DNA from: Polyangium fumosum
Lineage (GTDB): Bacteria > Myxococcota_A > Polyangia > Polyangiales > Polyangiaceae
NCBI RefSeq assembly: GCF_005144585.1
Contig: NZ_SSMQ01000013.1
Span: forward strand, 1 to 64,000
Direction: 5' to 3'
Length of the DNA stretch: 64,000 nt
A program made the position numbers and the translations under genes. This document shows, in pieces, positions 42,962-51,693 of the stretch (the first letter of the stretch is position 1; the number at the start of each line of letters is the position of its first letter). The notes beneath the pieces were generated by a model. It ran no database searches, was not told where the DNA came from, and was given only the letters and a program-made list of their open reading frames with translations.

Positions 42962-43345
42962 GTCGCGCCGGGGTTTCACCCCGGACCCCGTCTGGTCAAC
43001 GATGGGGCTGCGCTCGGCAAGCCGAGCTACGCCCCAAACCCCGGGGTTGTCCACCCCTGGACCCGGACCAGGCACGGCCTGGACCGGTGATGCAAAAACC
43101 GCGCATCGCGCGGTTTTTGCAACGGGCCGAGTCAAGACCGGCGACGGGCTGGCCAGCGCGAACGGGGGGGCAGCGCCGCCGTCTTGGTGGGCAAGGGGGT
43201 CCGTGGTCTTGCCACGGGCCCGTCGTAGAAACCGCGCATCGCGCGGTTTCTACGCCTTCGGTCCAGGCCGTGCCTGGTCCGGGGTGAAGGGGGCGGACAG
43301 CCCCCTTCCGGGGTGCGGGGCAGAGCCCCGCGCGTCCCCGTGGGG
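42962..43345. repeat. Composite palindromic element, copy E (head-to-head pair with insert)
   Basis: Left module: CCGGGGT/ACCCCGG, an extra about 55-bp insert containing GCTCGGCAAGCCGAGC, then CCAGGC/GCCTGG and a terminal stem TGCAAAAACCGCG/CGCGGTTTTTGCA (43090-43120). Core about 43121-43223 (GAGTCAAGACCGGC, CGTGGTCTTGCCACG). Right module: terminal stem GTAGAAACCGCG/CGCGGTTTCTAC (about 43225-43253), CCAGGC/GCCTGG, final CGGGGC/GCCCCG. It separates the LptE-like gene from the DUF72 gene, both rightward. Confidence 0.88.
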
Positions 43346-43453
43346 CTCCGCTGGGAGGTTTGCCCACTGGCCTTCCCCCGTGTGCGCCCTCCTCGGGGCG
43401 GGGCCTTTCTCCAGCAATGACAAACAGCGCGGCGTAGGCTACCGTGGGAGACG

Positions 43454-44107
43454 ATGATTACCGTCGGCTGCGCCGGCTTTCCCGTCCCAGCGACGAGGTA
43501 CTTCCGCGAATTCATGTTCGTGGAGGTCCAGGAAACCCACATGTCCATGCCTGGCCCTGGCACCATCCGGCGGTGGCGGCGCGAGGCCCCGGAGGGGTTT
43601 CGGTTTGCGTTGCTTGGACCGCGCGAGGTCGGGCAGGAGGGGTTCCGGGATGGCAAGGTCATCGAGACGGCGTTGAAGGGTCTCGAGGGCGTGGCGGAGG
43701 AGCTCGAGGCCAAGACGGCGGTCTTCGTGGCGCCGCCCGAGTTTGCGCCCAGCAAGACGAACAAGGGCATGCTCCGGGAGTTCCTCCATGCCGTGCGTTC
43801 GCGCTTCGACCGCGTCGTCTATGAGCCCGCGCCTGGCTGGGACCCGGACGAGTGTGACGAGCTCACGCAGGAGGTCGGGGCCCTCGCGGCGCGGGATCCG
43901 CTCGTCTCCGGCCTCTCGAAGCTGCCGACGGGGTACTACCGCTTGCACGGCCCTGCGGGGCACAAGTCCCGGTACGAGGATCCGGCGATCGAGAAACTCG
44001 CCGACATCGCCCGCGGCGGCAGGCATCACAAGGATGCGACGTACGTGTTCACGAACGTCGACATGTTCGCGGATGCGAAGCGCTTCAAGAAAGCCTTGAA
44101 GCTGTAG
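43454..44107 (+). CDS. DUF72 (YecE-like) protein
   Basis: 217 residues. Opening MITVGCAGFPVPATRYFREFM is a shortened form of the family's IGTSGWSY strand, followed by EVQETHMSMPGPGTIRRWRREAP (the NxTFY region is degenerate) and FRFALLGPREV. Ends with YVFTNVDMFADAKRFKKAL, like the usual YxYFNNxxxG..A..NA end. It is a TIM-barrel fold whose biochemical activity remains unproven. Length is a little below the family norm. Stands after element E, probably with its own promoter. Confidence 0.85.
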   Translation: MITVGCAGFPVPATRYFREFMFVEVQETHMSMPGPGTIRRWRREAPEGFRFALLGPREVGQEGFRDGKVIETALKGLEGVAEELEAKTAVFVAPPEFAPSKTNKGMLREFLHAVRSRFDRVVYEPAPGWDPDECDELTQEVGALAARDPLVSGLSKLPTGYYRLHGPAGHKSRYEDPAIEKLADIARGGRHHKDATYVFTNVDMFADAKRFKKALKL

Positions 44108-44188
44108 CGTTTGCGCCTCGCCGTGGACGCGGGAGGCCTCGCGCGCGCGCCGCTTCTCGCGGGCGGGGGCTTGCGATAGGCTGTCATC

Positions 44189-45298
44189 GTGCGCGCCTGG
44201 CTGGCTTGCTTGTTCCTGCTCGCGCCGACCGTGGGGCTGGCGTCGAGTTGTGCCCTCGAAGGCTTCGAGAAATTCACGCCTCCGCCCGAGTCCGAGGAGC
44301 TCTGCGGCCACGCGTCGGTGCCGGGGCCTCCGGCGCCGACGCCCCCGAACGACGCGGCGCCCGAGGAAGAGTTCGTCGTGGCGCTGCGTGTCCTCCGGCT
44401 GAAGACGGACAAGGACGGCGCTGATCTCGGGCTCGATCTCGACAGGTTTTGCAGTTGCCAGGGCGAGGAGCGGTCGTGCATCCCGCCGGAGGGGCAGCCG
44501 GAGAAGTTGAGCTGCGACAAGGCGATGGGGCGGGACAACCAGATGCCCGCGCTCTTCAGCCTCGTCGAGCTCGCGCTCCAGGTGCAGGACCTGTCGGAGC
44601 GGTACAGCCTGTTCGCCGAGCTCGGGAGCTGGGGCATCATCTTCCACGTCAGCGGCTACAACGGTCAGCCGAACGACTCGAAGGTGCGCGTCGCCTGGTA
44701 CGGGAGCGAAGGGACGGAGGCGCAGCCCGCGTGGGACGGGAGCGACGCCTGGCCGATCGCGACGAGCACGCTCGAAGACCCCGCCAACGTGAACACCCCG
44801 AAGTACTACGACAACGACGCGTACGTGACCGACGGGATGCTCGTCCTCTCGGCGCCGGTGGGTGGGATCGCGGTCGCCGGCGGCAACACGCGGCTGCACA
44901 TCAACCTGTCCTCAGGCACGATCCAGGCGAAGATCCTGAAAGACAACCTCGGCCGCTGGATCCTGCGCGACGGCCTCATCGCAGGGCGCATCCCGCAGGT
45001 CGAGCTCTTCCGGATGGTGCAGAGCTTCCGCGACGACACGGGCAAGCCGTTCTGCACCGACAACATCTTCTGGGGCGCGACGCAGGACGCATTCTGCCGC
45101 GGGCTCGACGTGCAGACCGGCCCACCCGAGCCGAACAAAGCCTGCAACGCGGTCTCGTTCGCCGCAGGCTTCGACGCCGACCCCGCGGTGATCGGCGTGC
45201 CGAAAGCGCCGAACCCCGACTCGCCAGGCTGCCCGACCGAGACCGATCCGATCGCGTCGTTCACGATGCTCGGCTGCCCGCCGCCGCCGAACCCCTGA
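44189..45298 (+). CDS. Secreted hypothetical protein
   Basis: 369 residues from a GTG at 44189. The N-terminus RAWLACLFLLAPTVGLASSC looks like a lipoprotein signal (ASSC). The mature part is beta-rich, with cysteines clustered near DRFCSCQGEERSC, and strands such as LGSWGIIFHVSGYNGQ and VRVAWYGSEG. It shows no known catalytic motif. Ends two bases before the stop of the convergent gene at 45300, so the 3' ends abut. Confidence 0.72.
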   Translation: MRAWLACLFLLAPTVGLASSCALEGFEKFTPPPESEELCGHASVPGPPAPTPPNDAAPEEEFVVALRVLRLKTDKDGADLGLDLDRFCSCQGEERSCIPPEGQPEKLSCDKAMGRDNQMPALFSLVELALQVQDLSERYSLFAELGSWGIIFHVSGYNGQPNDSKVRVAWYGSEGTEAQPAWDGSDAWPIATSTLEDPANVNTPKYYDNDAYVTDGMLVLSAPVGGIAVAGGNTRLHINLSSGTIQAKILKDNLGRWILRDGLIAGRIPQVELFRMVQSFRDDTGKPFCTDNIFWGATQDAFCRGLDVQTGPPEPNKACNAVSFAAGFDADPAVIGVPKAPNPDSPGCPTETDPIASFTMLGCPPPPNP

Positions 45299-45299
45299 T

Positions 45300-45788
45300 T
45301 CACTCCATCGCGGCGTCGCCCGCGTCGTTCCCGGAGGGCGTCGTCGTGCCCGTGTCCGCCGGCTTCGCGACGAACGCGCAGTCGGCGAGCTGCTCGGGCT
45401 TGCGCGCGATCACCACGCATGGCGTGATCGTGGCGGGATCCGCGGCGGCGACGAGCGGCTCGGCGGGGCAGTCGACCATCGTCGCCGCGCCCGCGCGCGC
45501 GCAGGCGGCCACGGCGTGGACAGCCTCGACGCAGCGGGCCGTCGCATCGGCGCCGGGCTCCTGGCCGCTCTGGAGGCCGTGCAAGCATTGATCGCGGTAG
45601 AGGTCGATGCAGTGCATCGCCTCGGCCTCGGTGGCGCCGCAAGCCTGCGTGGCTTCGCACCGCGCCGATTCGATCTCCCGGCAGGCGTCGATCCCGACGG
45701 CATCCGTGCCGCAGGCGCTCGCGGCGCTGCCGACGAGGAGACCGAAGGCCGCGGCGAAGAGGTGGCGGAGTTCGGGGCGCACGCGCAC
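45300..45788 (-). CDS. Small Cys-rich lipoprotein
   Basis: 162 residues from a GTG at 45786-45788. A weak signal (RHLFAAAFGLLVGSAASAC) is followed by about ten cysteines in helical spacing (CREIESARCEATQACG, MHCIDLYRDQCLHG, ARCVEAVHAVAAC). This helical Cys pattern recurs in myxobacterial lipoproteins. It ends with a Thr/Asp-rich tail. Function unknown. Confidence 0.72.
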   Translation of the reverse strand: MRVRPELRHLFAAAFGLLVGSAASACGTDAVGIDACREIESARCEATQACGATEAEAMHCIDLYRDQCLHGLQSGQEPGADATARCVEAVHAVAACARAGAATMVDCPAEPLVAAADPATITPCVVIARKPEQLADCAFVAKPADTGTTTPSGNDAGDAAME

Positions 45789-45904
45789 GGCGGTCCGGTA
45801 GCACGGCTCTTGGCCATGCGTCGAGCTTTCGGCAAAGCTACGCGCCCTGACGCCGCCCCGAGGGAACGTCTCCCGTCCCGGGCGCGCGCGTGCCGGGTTC
45901 GACC

Positions 45905-46807
45905 ATGACGACCGCGATGATCCTCTGCGCCGGCCTCGGCACGCGCCTTCGGCCGCTCACCGACGAGACGCCCAAGCCGCTCGTTTGGTTCGGCAACAAG
46001 CCGCTGCTCTTTCACATCCTCGATCGCCTCGCCGCCGCCGGCGTCGAGCAGGTCGTGCTGAACACGCACCACCTCGCGGAGCGCTTCGAGCCGCAGATGT
46101 TCCTGGGGAACCCGGTCGGGGTGACCCTCGTGCACGAGCCGAAGATCCTCGGCACCGCGGGGGGCGTCGCGGCGGCGGCCCCCGCGCTCGGGCCGGGGGA
46201 TGTGCTCGTGTGGAATGGCGACATCCTCGCGACGTTCTCCGTCACGGCGCTCGAGGGGGCCCACGCGCGCGCGAAGGCCAAGGGCGCGATCGCCACGCTC
46301 GCGGTCGCGTTCCGGGATGACGAGAAGATGCGGGTCGGGGAGGGGACCGTGGGCCTCGGGGAGGATGGCTCGATCGTGCGGCTGCGCGGCGAGACGTTTG
46401 GTCGCGAGGTGCGAGGGGCGGATTTCGTCGGCGTGCAGATGCTCGGCGAGGTGGCGCGCGCACGCCTGCCCAGCGAGGGCTGCCTCGTCGGCGACGTGTA
46501 CTTGCCGGCGCTCCGCGCGGGCGAGCGGGTCGCGGGGAGCGCGATCGTGTCGCGCTTCTGCGACCTCGGCACGCCCCGCGCTTATTTCGAGGAGAGCATG
46601 CACTGGCTCGCCGAGTTCGGATCGTGGCGCGGCGACGACGTGCACGTCGATCCCGACGTCTCCCTCGAGAGCGTCATCCTCGGCGACGGCGTGACCGTGC
46701 GAGGGCAGGGCGAGCTCCGCAAGGTCGTGGCCTGCCCCGGCGCCGTCGTGGAAGCGCCGCTCGAGCGCGCGATCGTCCTCGGGAGCGGCACGATCGTTCG
46801 GATCTGA
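45905..46807 (+). CDS. Sugar-1-phosphate nucleotidyltransferase
   Basis: 300 residues; the ATG at 45905 places the family opening right after it (TAMILCAGLGTRLRPLTDETPKP), whereas the GTG at 45890 would add five residues. Signatures: GxGTRL nucleotide loop, VWNGDI (metal-binding Asp), GIV-like HEPKILGTAGGV, and a C-terminal left-handed-helix-like tail (ILGDGVTVRGQGEL). Closest in style to mannose-1-phosphate guanylyltransferases and MurU uridylyltransferases; the nucleotide cannot be told. The role would be cell-wall or surface-glycan precursor supply. Confidence 0.9.
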   Translation: MTTAMILCAGLGTRLRPLTDETPKPLVWFGNKPLLFHILDRLAAAGVEQVVLNTHHLAERFEPQMFLGNPVGVTLVHEPKILGTAGGVAAAAPALGPGDVLVWNGDILATFSVTALEGAHARAKAKGAIATLAVAFRDDEKMRVGEGTVGLGEDGSIVRLRGETFGREVRGADFVGVQMLGEVARARLPSEGCLVGDVYLPALRAGERVAGSAIVSRFCDLGTPRAYFEESMHWLAEFGSWRGDDVHVDPDVSLESVILGDGVTVRGQGELRKVVACPGAVVEAPLERAIVLGSGTIVRI

Positions 46808-46816
46808 ACGAATCGA

Positions 46817-48184
46817 TCAGTCGGGGAACAACGTCTCCACGTGCAGCGCGGGCGAGCCGTCCTCGAGCACGCCGCCCAGGATCGCGAGCGTCCCGTTCGG
46901 CGCGGCCACCACCGCCGCGCCCGCGCGTGGCTCGCGGAGCGGTCGTTCTTCCACCGTCGGCCCGCTTCGATCGACCACGAACACCCGCACGAGCTTCGCC
47001 GCCGTCGCCTCGTGCCCGACCACGAGCATCCGCGAGCCGCCCAGCGAAAACCCCTGCGCCCGCGTGAGCCCGACGGGCAACACAGCGCCCGCCACTTCCT
47101 CGGTCGCGCATGCCGACGTGCAGCTCGGGCTCCACGTCCGGACGTTCGCGGCTGCGCCCATGGCGTCGAGCCCGCCGACGAGCGCCATCTTTCCATCCCC
47201 CGCCACCACCGCCGCCGCGCCTTCCGTCGCGTCCGCCGGCATGTCCCTCGGCGCGAACGCCGTCCCGCCCTCCGGCAGCACCTCGAACCCCGCCGCGCTC
47301 GTGTTTCCCCCGGCCACCACGAGCCCCACGCCCGGCGCCCACGCCGCCGCCGCGCCTCTCCGCGCCGCCGACAGCCTTAGCACCGAGAGCGCGCCCGCCG
47401 AGCTCACCACGAGCACGACGTCCGTCGCCGTCCCCGCCCGCGTCGCGCCCACCACGTAACTCGTGCCGGACGGCGACTCGACCACGAGCCCCCCGGCCAC
47501 GTCGGCGAACGAGCCCGCGCTCGCCGGCCACGCCACCGCGTACGCCGAGCCGTCCGCGTCCACCGCGCTCGCCCCCGTCTCCCCGAGGAGCATCATCCCG
47601 CCCGGCCGCCCCACGATCGTCCGCGCCGGAAGTGGAAGCGCCGGCGTCACGGCCGGCCCCAAGCCGAGCAGATCGTAAAAATCCCCGAGCCGCACGTCGG
47701 CCGCGCCATCCGCGCTCGCCGCCGCGCTCCCGCCCGTCGTCACCAGGAACTGCTCGCCCAGCACCGCGGCCGGCGCGTCCACGTGCGCCCGCACGAGCCC
47801 CCCCGGCGGCCGCGCCCACTGCCCGACGCGCTGCACGAACACCGGGATGTCCGCGCTCGCGAACGCGCCGGGCACGATGCCCGTGAGCGAGCGGCCTCGC
47901 ACGACGGTCGCCCCCTCCGCCGTGGTGCCCGTCACCTCGACGCCGAGCGGCTCGTCTTCGGGCACCTCGCCGAGGTCGAACGTGCCGCCGGGCGTCGTCT
48001 CCGCGGCGAACGTCGTCCCGCTCGCCGTCTTGGCTTGGATGCGGATCTTCGTCACGGCGGGCGTGGCCGAGAACGTGTCCGCCTCGTGTCCCGTCACGAT
48101 CTGCAGCGTCCGCTCGATCGGCTCCTCGCTGCATCCGCTCCCGAGGAGCGCCGCCGCCACGAGCCACCCAGCGCGCCGGTCCAT
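46817..48184 (-). CDS. Lipoprotein with Kelch-like beta-propeller
   Basis: 455 residues from the ATG at 48182-48184 (a GTG at 48196 is also possible). Lipobox GSGC. Residues 25-110 form a beta-sandwich (VTKIRIQAKTASGTTFAAE). The rest is repeated Gly-Gly blade motifs such as GVGLVVAGGNTSAAGF, GKMALVGGLDAMG and GTLAILGGVLEDG, as in Kelch and galactose-oxidase-like propellers common in myxobacteria. Probably a surface binding protein. Convergent with the nucleotidyltransferase gene, nine bases apart. Confidence 0.8.
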   Translation of the reverse strand: MDRRAGWLVAAALLGSGCSEEPIERTLQIVTGHEADTFSATPAVTKIRIQAKTASGTTFAAETTPGGTFDLGEVPEDEPLGVEVTGTTAEGATVVRGRSLTGIVPGAFASADIPVFVQRVGQWARPPGGLVRAHVDAPAAVLGEQFLVTTGGSAAASADGAADVRLGDFYDLLGLGPAVTPALPLPARTIVGRPGGMMLLGETGASAVDADGSAYAVAWPASAGSFADVAGGLVVESPSGTSYVVGATRAGTATDVVLVVSSAGALSVLRLSAARRGAAAAWAPGVGLVVAGGNTSAAGFEVLPEGGTAFAPRDMPADATEGAAAVVAGDGKMALVGGLDAMGAAANVRTWSPSCTSACATEEVAGAVLPVGLTRAQGFSLGGSRMLVVGHEATAAKLVRVFVVDRSGPTVEERPLREPRAGAAVVAAPNGTLAILGGVLEDGSPALHVETLFPD

Positions 48185-48277
48185 TCGAGCGTTCACGCGG
48201 CGCGAGCGTAGCCCGAGCCCGGCGGCTTTTCATCTCGCCGCCGCGCCGCGCGGCCCCCGTGCTAGCAGGATCTCGCC

Positions 48278-49747
48278 GTGCTCGTCGGTCGACAGCTCCC
48301 TCTCGCGCCCGATCCGATCGCCCTCGCCGAGCGCCTCCGCGCGACCGCCGCGGACCGCCTCGCCCTGCTCCACGCGGCCGATCGCACCCCCGGCCCCTAC
48401 GCTCGGTTCTCCTACGTCGCGTGTGATCCCGACCGCCAGTCGAGCGCCCTCGATCCGCTCGCCGACGACCCCGACTTTCCGTTCGGCGGCGCGACGGGCA
48501 CGTTTCGATCCGTGCCCCGCTGGATCGGCGTGCTGCCGTACGAGGGGCACCGGCACCTCGAACGTCCCGGCTGGTCACCACGCGAGGGAGATCGGCGACC
48601 ACGGGCGATGCTGGAACGGCCGCTGTGGCTCCGGTACCCGGCCGTGGTCGTGGTGGACCATGCCGAGGGCCGCGTGTTTGCAGTGGGCGTCACGCAGGAC
48701 CACGTCGAGGCGCTCGCGCGTCGCCTGCTCGCGGCGCCTGCGCCTGCGCCTGCGGGGCGGGGGGCGTTTGCCGTCGAGGTCGCGGATGCGGAGCCGACGC
48801 GGCTTCACCTGGAGCGGATCCTCGCGGCGAAGGAGCTCATCGCCCGGGGGGAGCTGTACCAGGTCAACCTGGCGCGACGGCTGCTCGTGTCGCTCGTGCG
48901 GGGCGAGCCGCTCGATCTGCACCGCCGCTTGAGCGCCGCCGCGCCGTCCCCGTTCGCCGCGTGTCTGCACCTCGGTCGTGATCTCGCCGTGGTGTCTACG
49001 TCCCCCGAGCTGCTCCTCGAAGCCCGAACGAGGCAATCGACGGAAGGCGTGGAGTTTCCGCAGGATAGGATGCGATCCTTCGCGTCGGACGTACGAGAGG
49101 GCCAAAAGCGGCCCGATCGAGGAGGGGAGCTACGACGGAACGCGGTTCTGAACTCGGTACCTTTCGGCCGATTGTTCACGTGTCCCATCAAGGGCACGCG
49201 ACCGCGCGGAAAGGACGCCCGCGAGGACGCGGCGCTCGTCCAGGAGCTCGATCAAGACCCCAAGGAAAACGCGGAGCTCACGATGATCGTGGATGTGGAG
49301 CGTAACGATCTCGGGCGCGTCGCGGCCGTGGGATCGGTCCAGGTCCTCCACGGGCCCGGTGTGGTCACGCACAGAACCATCCACCACCGCGAGGCCTTGC
49401 TCGGAGCGTGGACCCGACCCGGCGCGACCCGGCACGACGTGCTCGCCGCCATGGTCCCGAGCGGCAGCGTCACCGGCGCGCCCAAGGTCCGCGCGATGGA
49501 GGTCATCGCCCGGCTCGAAAGCGCGCGCCGCGGCCTCTACACCGGCGGCTTCGGCCACGTCGCCCACGACGGCAGCGTCACCCTCGCCATGGCCATCCGC
49601 ACCGTCGTGCTCCAGGGCCGTGAGGGCGAATACTTCACCGGCGGCGGCATCGTCGCCGACTCCGATCCCGCGCGCGAGCTCGAGGAGACCCGCTGGAAGG
49701 CGCTTCAACTCGAAAAAGCGGCAAATCGGGCCTTCGTGGGATCGTGA
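48278..49747 (+). CDS. pabB: Aminodeoxychorismate synthase component I with large insertion
   Basis: 489 residues from a GTG at 48278. Chorismate-binding signatures: GELYQVNLARR, VVSTSPELLLE, PIKGTRPRG (303-311), ELTMIVDVERNDLGRV, MVPSGSVTGAPKVRAMEV and YFTGGGIVADSDP. The product aminates chorismate for p-aminobenzoate and folate; the glutaminase PabA is not adjacent. Between SPE (242-244) and PIKGT lie 58 residues where the family has about 13. The extra stretch at 249-297 is Arg/Ser-rich and unlike the rest. TrpE or PchA-like activity cannot be excluded. Confidence 0.9.
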   Translation: MLVGRQLPLAPDPIALAERLRATAADRLALLHAADRTPGPYARFSYVACDPDRQSSALDPLADDPDFPFGGATGTFRSVPRWIGVLPYEGHRHLERPGWSPREGDRRPRAMLERPLWLRYPAVVVVDHAEGRVFAVGVTQDHVEALARRLLAAPAPAPAGRGAFAVEVADAEPTRLHLERILAAKELIARGELYQVNLARRLLVSLVRGEPLDLHRRLSAAAPSPFAACLHLGRDLAVVSTSPELLLEARTRQSTEGVEFPQDRMRSFASDVREGQKRPDRGGELRRNAVLNSVPFGRLFTCPIKGTRPRGKDAREDAALVQELDQDPKENAELTMIVDVERNDLGRVAAVGSVQVLHGPGVVTHRTIHHREALLGAWTRPGATRHDVLAAMVPSGSVTGAPKVRAMEVIARLESARRGLYTGGFGHVAHDGSVTLAMAIRTVVLQGREGEYFTGGGIVADSDPARELEETRWKALQLEKAANRAFVGS

Positions 49748-49824
49748 TGTACACCGATGTAGGACCATGTGTTGACAGAAAGTTGGTGGTTCGAGCGGCC
49801 TCGGGGTACTAATCCGCCCGTACG

Positions 49825-51693
49825 ATGGGCGTCGAAGAGCAAGTTCGGAATCTGGTGGTGGGTGCACTCACCGATCTGGCGGGGAGTGGAGTCCTGCCGT
49901 CGGAAGTCACGTCTGTAACGTTCTCGGTGGAGCGCCCGAAGCGCCCCGAGCACGGAGACCTGGCGACGAACGCGGCCCTCGCGGTCCAGAAGGCAGCCAA
50001 GAAGCCGCCTCGGGAGATCGCGACGCTGCTGGCCGAGCGCCTCGGCAAAGAGCCCGACATCCGCGCCGTGGAGATCGCCGGGCCGGGCTTTCTGAACCTG
50101 CGCCTCGCGCCGGCGATCTACCAGCGCGTGCTCGGCGACGTGACGGCCGCGGGGCCGGCCTTCGGGCGAGGGCCCGCGGGGCTCGGCGAGCGGGTGCTCG
50201 TCGAGTTCGTCAGCGCCAACCCGACGGGCCCGCTGCTCATCTCGCACGGCCGAGGCGCGATCCTCGGCGACGCGGTGGCGACGCTCCTGGAGGCCACGGG
50301 GCACCGCGTCACGCGCGAGTACTACATCAACGACTTCGGCAACCAGATCCGGCTGCTCGCGGCGAGCGTGCTCGCCGTGGCGCTCGGCCGCGAGCCGCCC
50401 GAGGGCGGCTACGGCAATAACGACTACCTCGAGGATCTCGTCACCTGGCTGCAAAAGACGAGCCCCGAGCTGATTGCCGACGACAAGGTCGAAGAGCTCT
50501 CGCGCGTGTGCGTGACGCGCATGCTCGACGGCGTGCCGGGCTCGAAGGCGCTGCCGGGCATCAAGAAGACGCTCGCGTCGCTGCGCATCCAGTTCGACGG
50601 CTGGTACTCCGAGGAGAGCCTGCACCGGTGGGGACGCGTGAACGCGGCGCTCGCCGAGCTGCAGACGCGCGGCTCCCTCGAAGAGCGCGAAGGGGCGCTC
50701 TTCTTCAAGAGCACCGACGAGGGCGACGACAAGGACCGGGTCGTCAAGAAGCGCGACGGCTACTTCACGTACTTCGCGAGCGACATCGCGTACCACGCCG
50801 ACAAGATCAACCGCGGCTACGACCGGCTCGTGAACGTGCTCGGCGCCGATCACCACGGCTACACGGCGCGGGTGCGCGGCGCGCTCGCGGCGCTCGGCTT
50901 GCCGAAGGAGCGCTTCGAGGTGGTGCTCTACCAGCTCGTGAACCTGCTGCGCGACGGCAAGCCCTACAAGATGGGCAAGCGGCTCGGCAACCTCGTCACG
51001 ATCGAGGAGGTCGTCGACGAGATCGACGAGGCCGCGCGGAGGAAGGGCGCCGGCGCCGACGCGCTCCGTTACTTCTACCTCGCGCGGCGGAGCGACACGA
51101 CGATCGATCTCGACATCGAGCTCGCCAAGAAGGCCTCGATGGACAACCCCGTCTTTTATCTGCAGTACGGCTACGCGCGCCTCTGCTCGATCCTGCGCCG
51201 CGCCCAGGAAAAGTTTGGGCTCCAAGTTCCGAGGCACACGCCCGCGCTCGCCGCGCGTCTCGAGCACCCGGACGAGCTGGCGATCCTCGGGCGCCTCGGG
51301 CGCTTCCCGGCCATCGTGGCGGAGGCCTCGGCGCTACGCGAGCCGCACCGGATCCTGTTCTACCTGCAGGAGCTGTCGCAGGACTTCCAGAGCTACTTCA
51401 CGCGGCTGAAGAAGGACGGCGACACGATCCTGCCGCTCGACGCGCAGATGGCGGAGGCGGGCTGGCAGGAGACGTGGGATCGCCCGAAGAGCGAGGCGCG
51501 GCTGCTCTGGATCGATGCGATCCGCACGGTGTACGGCGCGGGGCTCAAGCTCGCGGGCATCACCGCGCTCGAGCGCATGCACAAGCTCGAAGGCGAGGCC
51601 GTCGCGGCGGAAGCAGAGCTGGGGTTTGGGGCGGAGGAAGCCGAAGGCGATCCGCAGCCCCAAGCGTCGAAGAAGGAGGCCGAAGCGTCATGA
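49825..51693 (+). CDS. argS: Arginyl-tRNA synthetase
   Basis: 622 residues. The N-terminal Add-1 domain has FSVERPKRPEHGDLATNAAL. The class I signatures are SANPTGPLLISHGRG (a variant of the usual SANPTGPLHVGHGRG) and YKMGKRLGN in place of KMSK, as in many bacterial ArgRS. YFASDIAYHADKI and YYINDFGNQ are also diagnostic. The DALR anticodon domain occupies the C-terminal third, followed by a 30-residue acidic tail. Charges tRNA-Arg in the cytoplasm. The SPOR gene starts inside its last codons (4-base overlap). Confidence 0.97.
   Translation: MGVEEQVRNLVVGALTDLAGSGVLPSEVTSVTFSVERPKRPEHGDLATNAALAVQKAAKKPPREIATLLAERLGKEPDIRAVEIAGPGFLNLRLAPAIYQRVLGDVTAAGPAFGRGPAGLGERVLVEFVSANPTGPLLISHGRGAILGDAVATLLEATGHRVTREYYINDFGNQIRLLAASVLAVALGREPPEGGYGNNDYLEDLVTWLQKTSPELIADDKVEELSRVCVTRMLDGVPGSKALPGIKKTLASLRIQFDGWYSEESLHRWGRVNAALAELQTRGSLEEREGALFFKSTDEGDDKDRVVKKRDGYFTYFASDIAYHADKINRGYDRLVNVLGADHHGYTARVRGALAALGLPKERFEVVLYQLVNLLRDGKPYKMGKRLGNLVTIEEVVDEIDEAARRKGAGADALRYFYLARRSDTTIDLDIELAKKASMDNPVFYLQYGYARLCSILRRAQEKFGLQVPRHTPALAARLEHPDELAILGRLGRFPAIVAEASALREPHRILFYLQELSQDFQSYFTRLKKDGDTILPLDAQMAEAGWQETWDRPKSEARLLWIDAIRTVYGAGLKLAGITALERMHKLEGEAVAAEAELGFGAEEAEGDPQPQASKKEAEAS

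Noticed and set aside
49772-49777. TTGACA as a -35 box for argS
   Set aside because: No acceptable -10 hexamer lies 16-18 bases downstream; a weaker TACTAA at 49807 does not fit the spacing.
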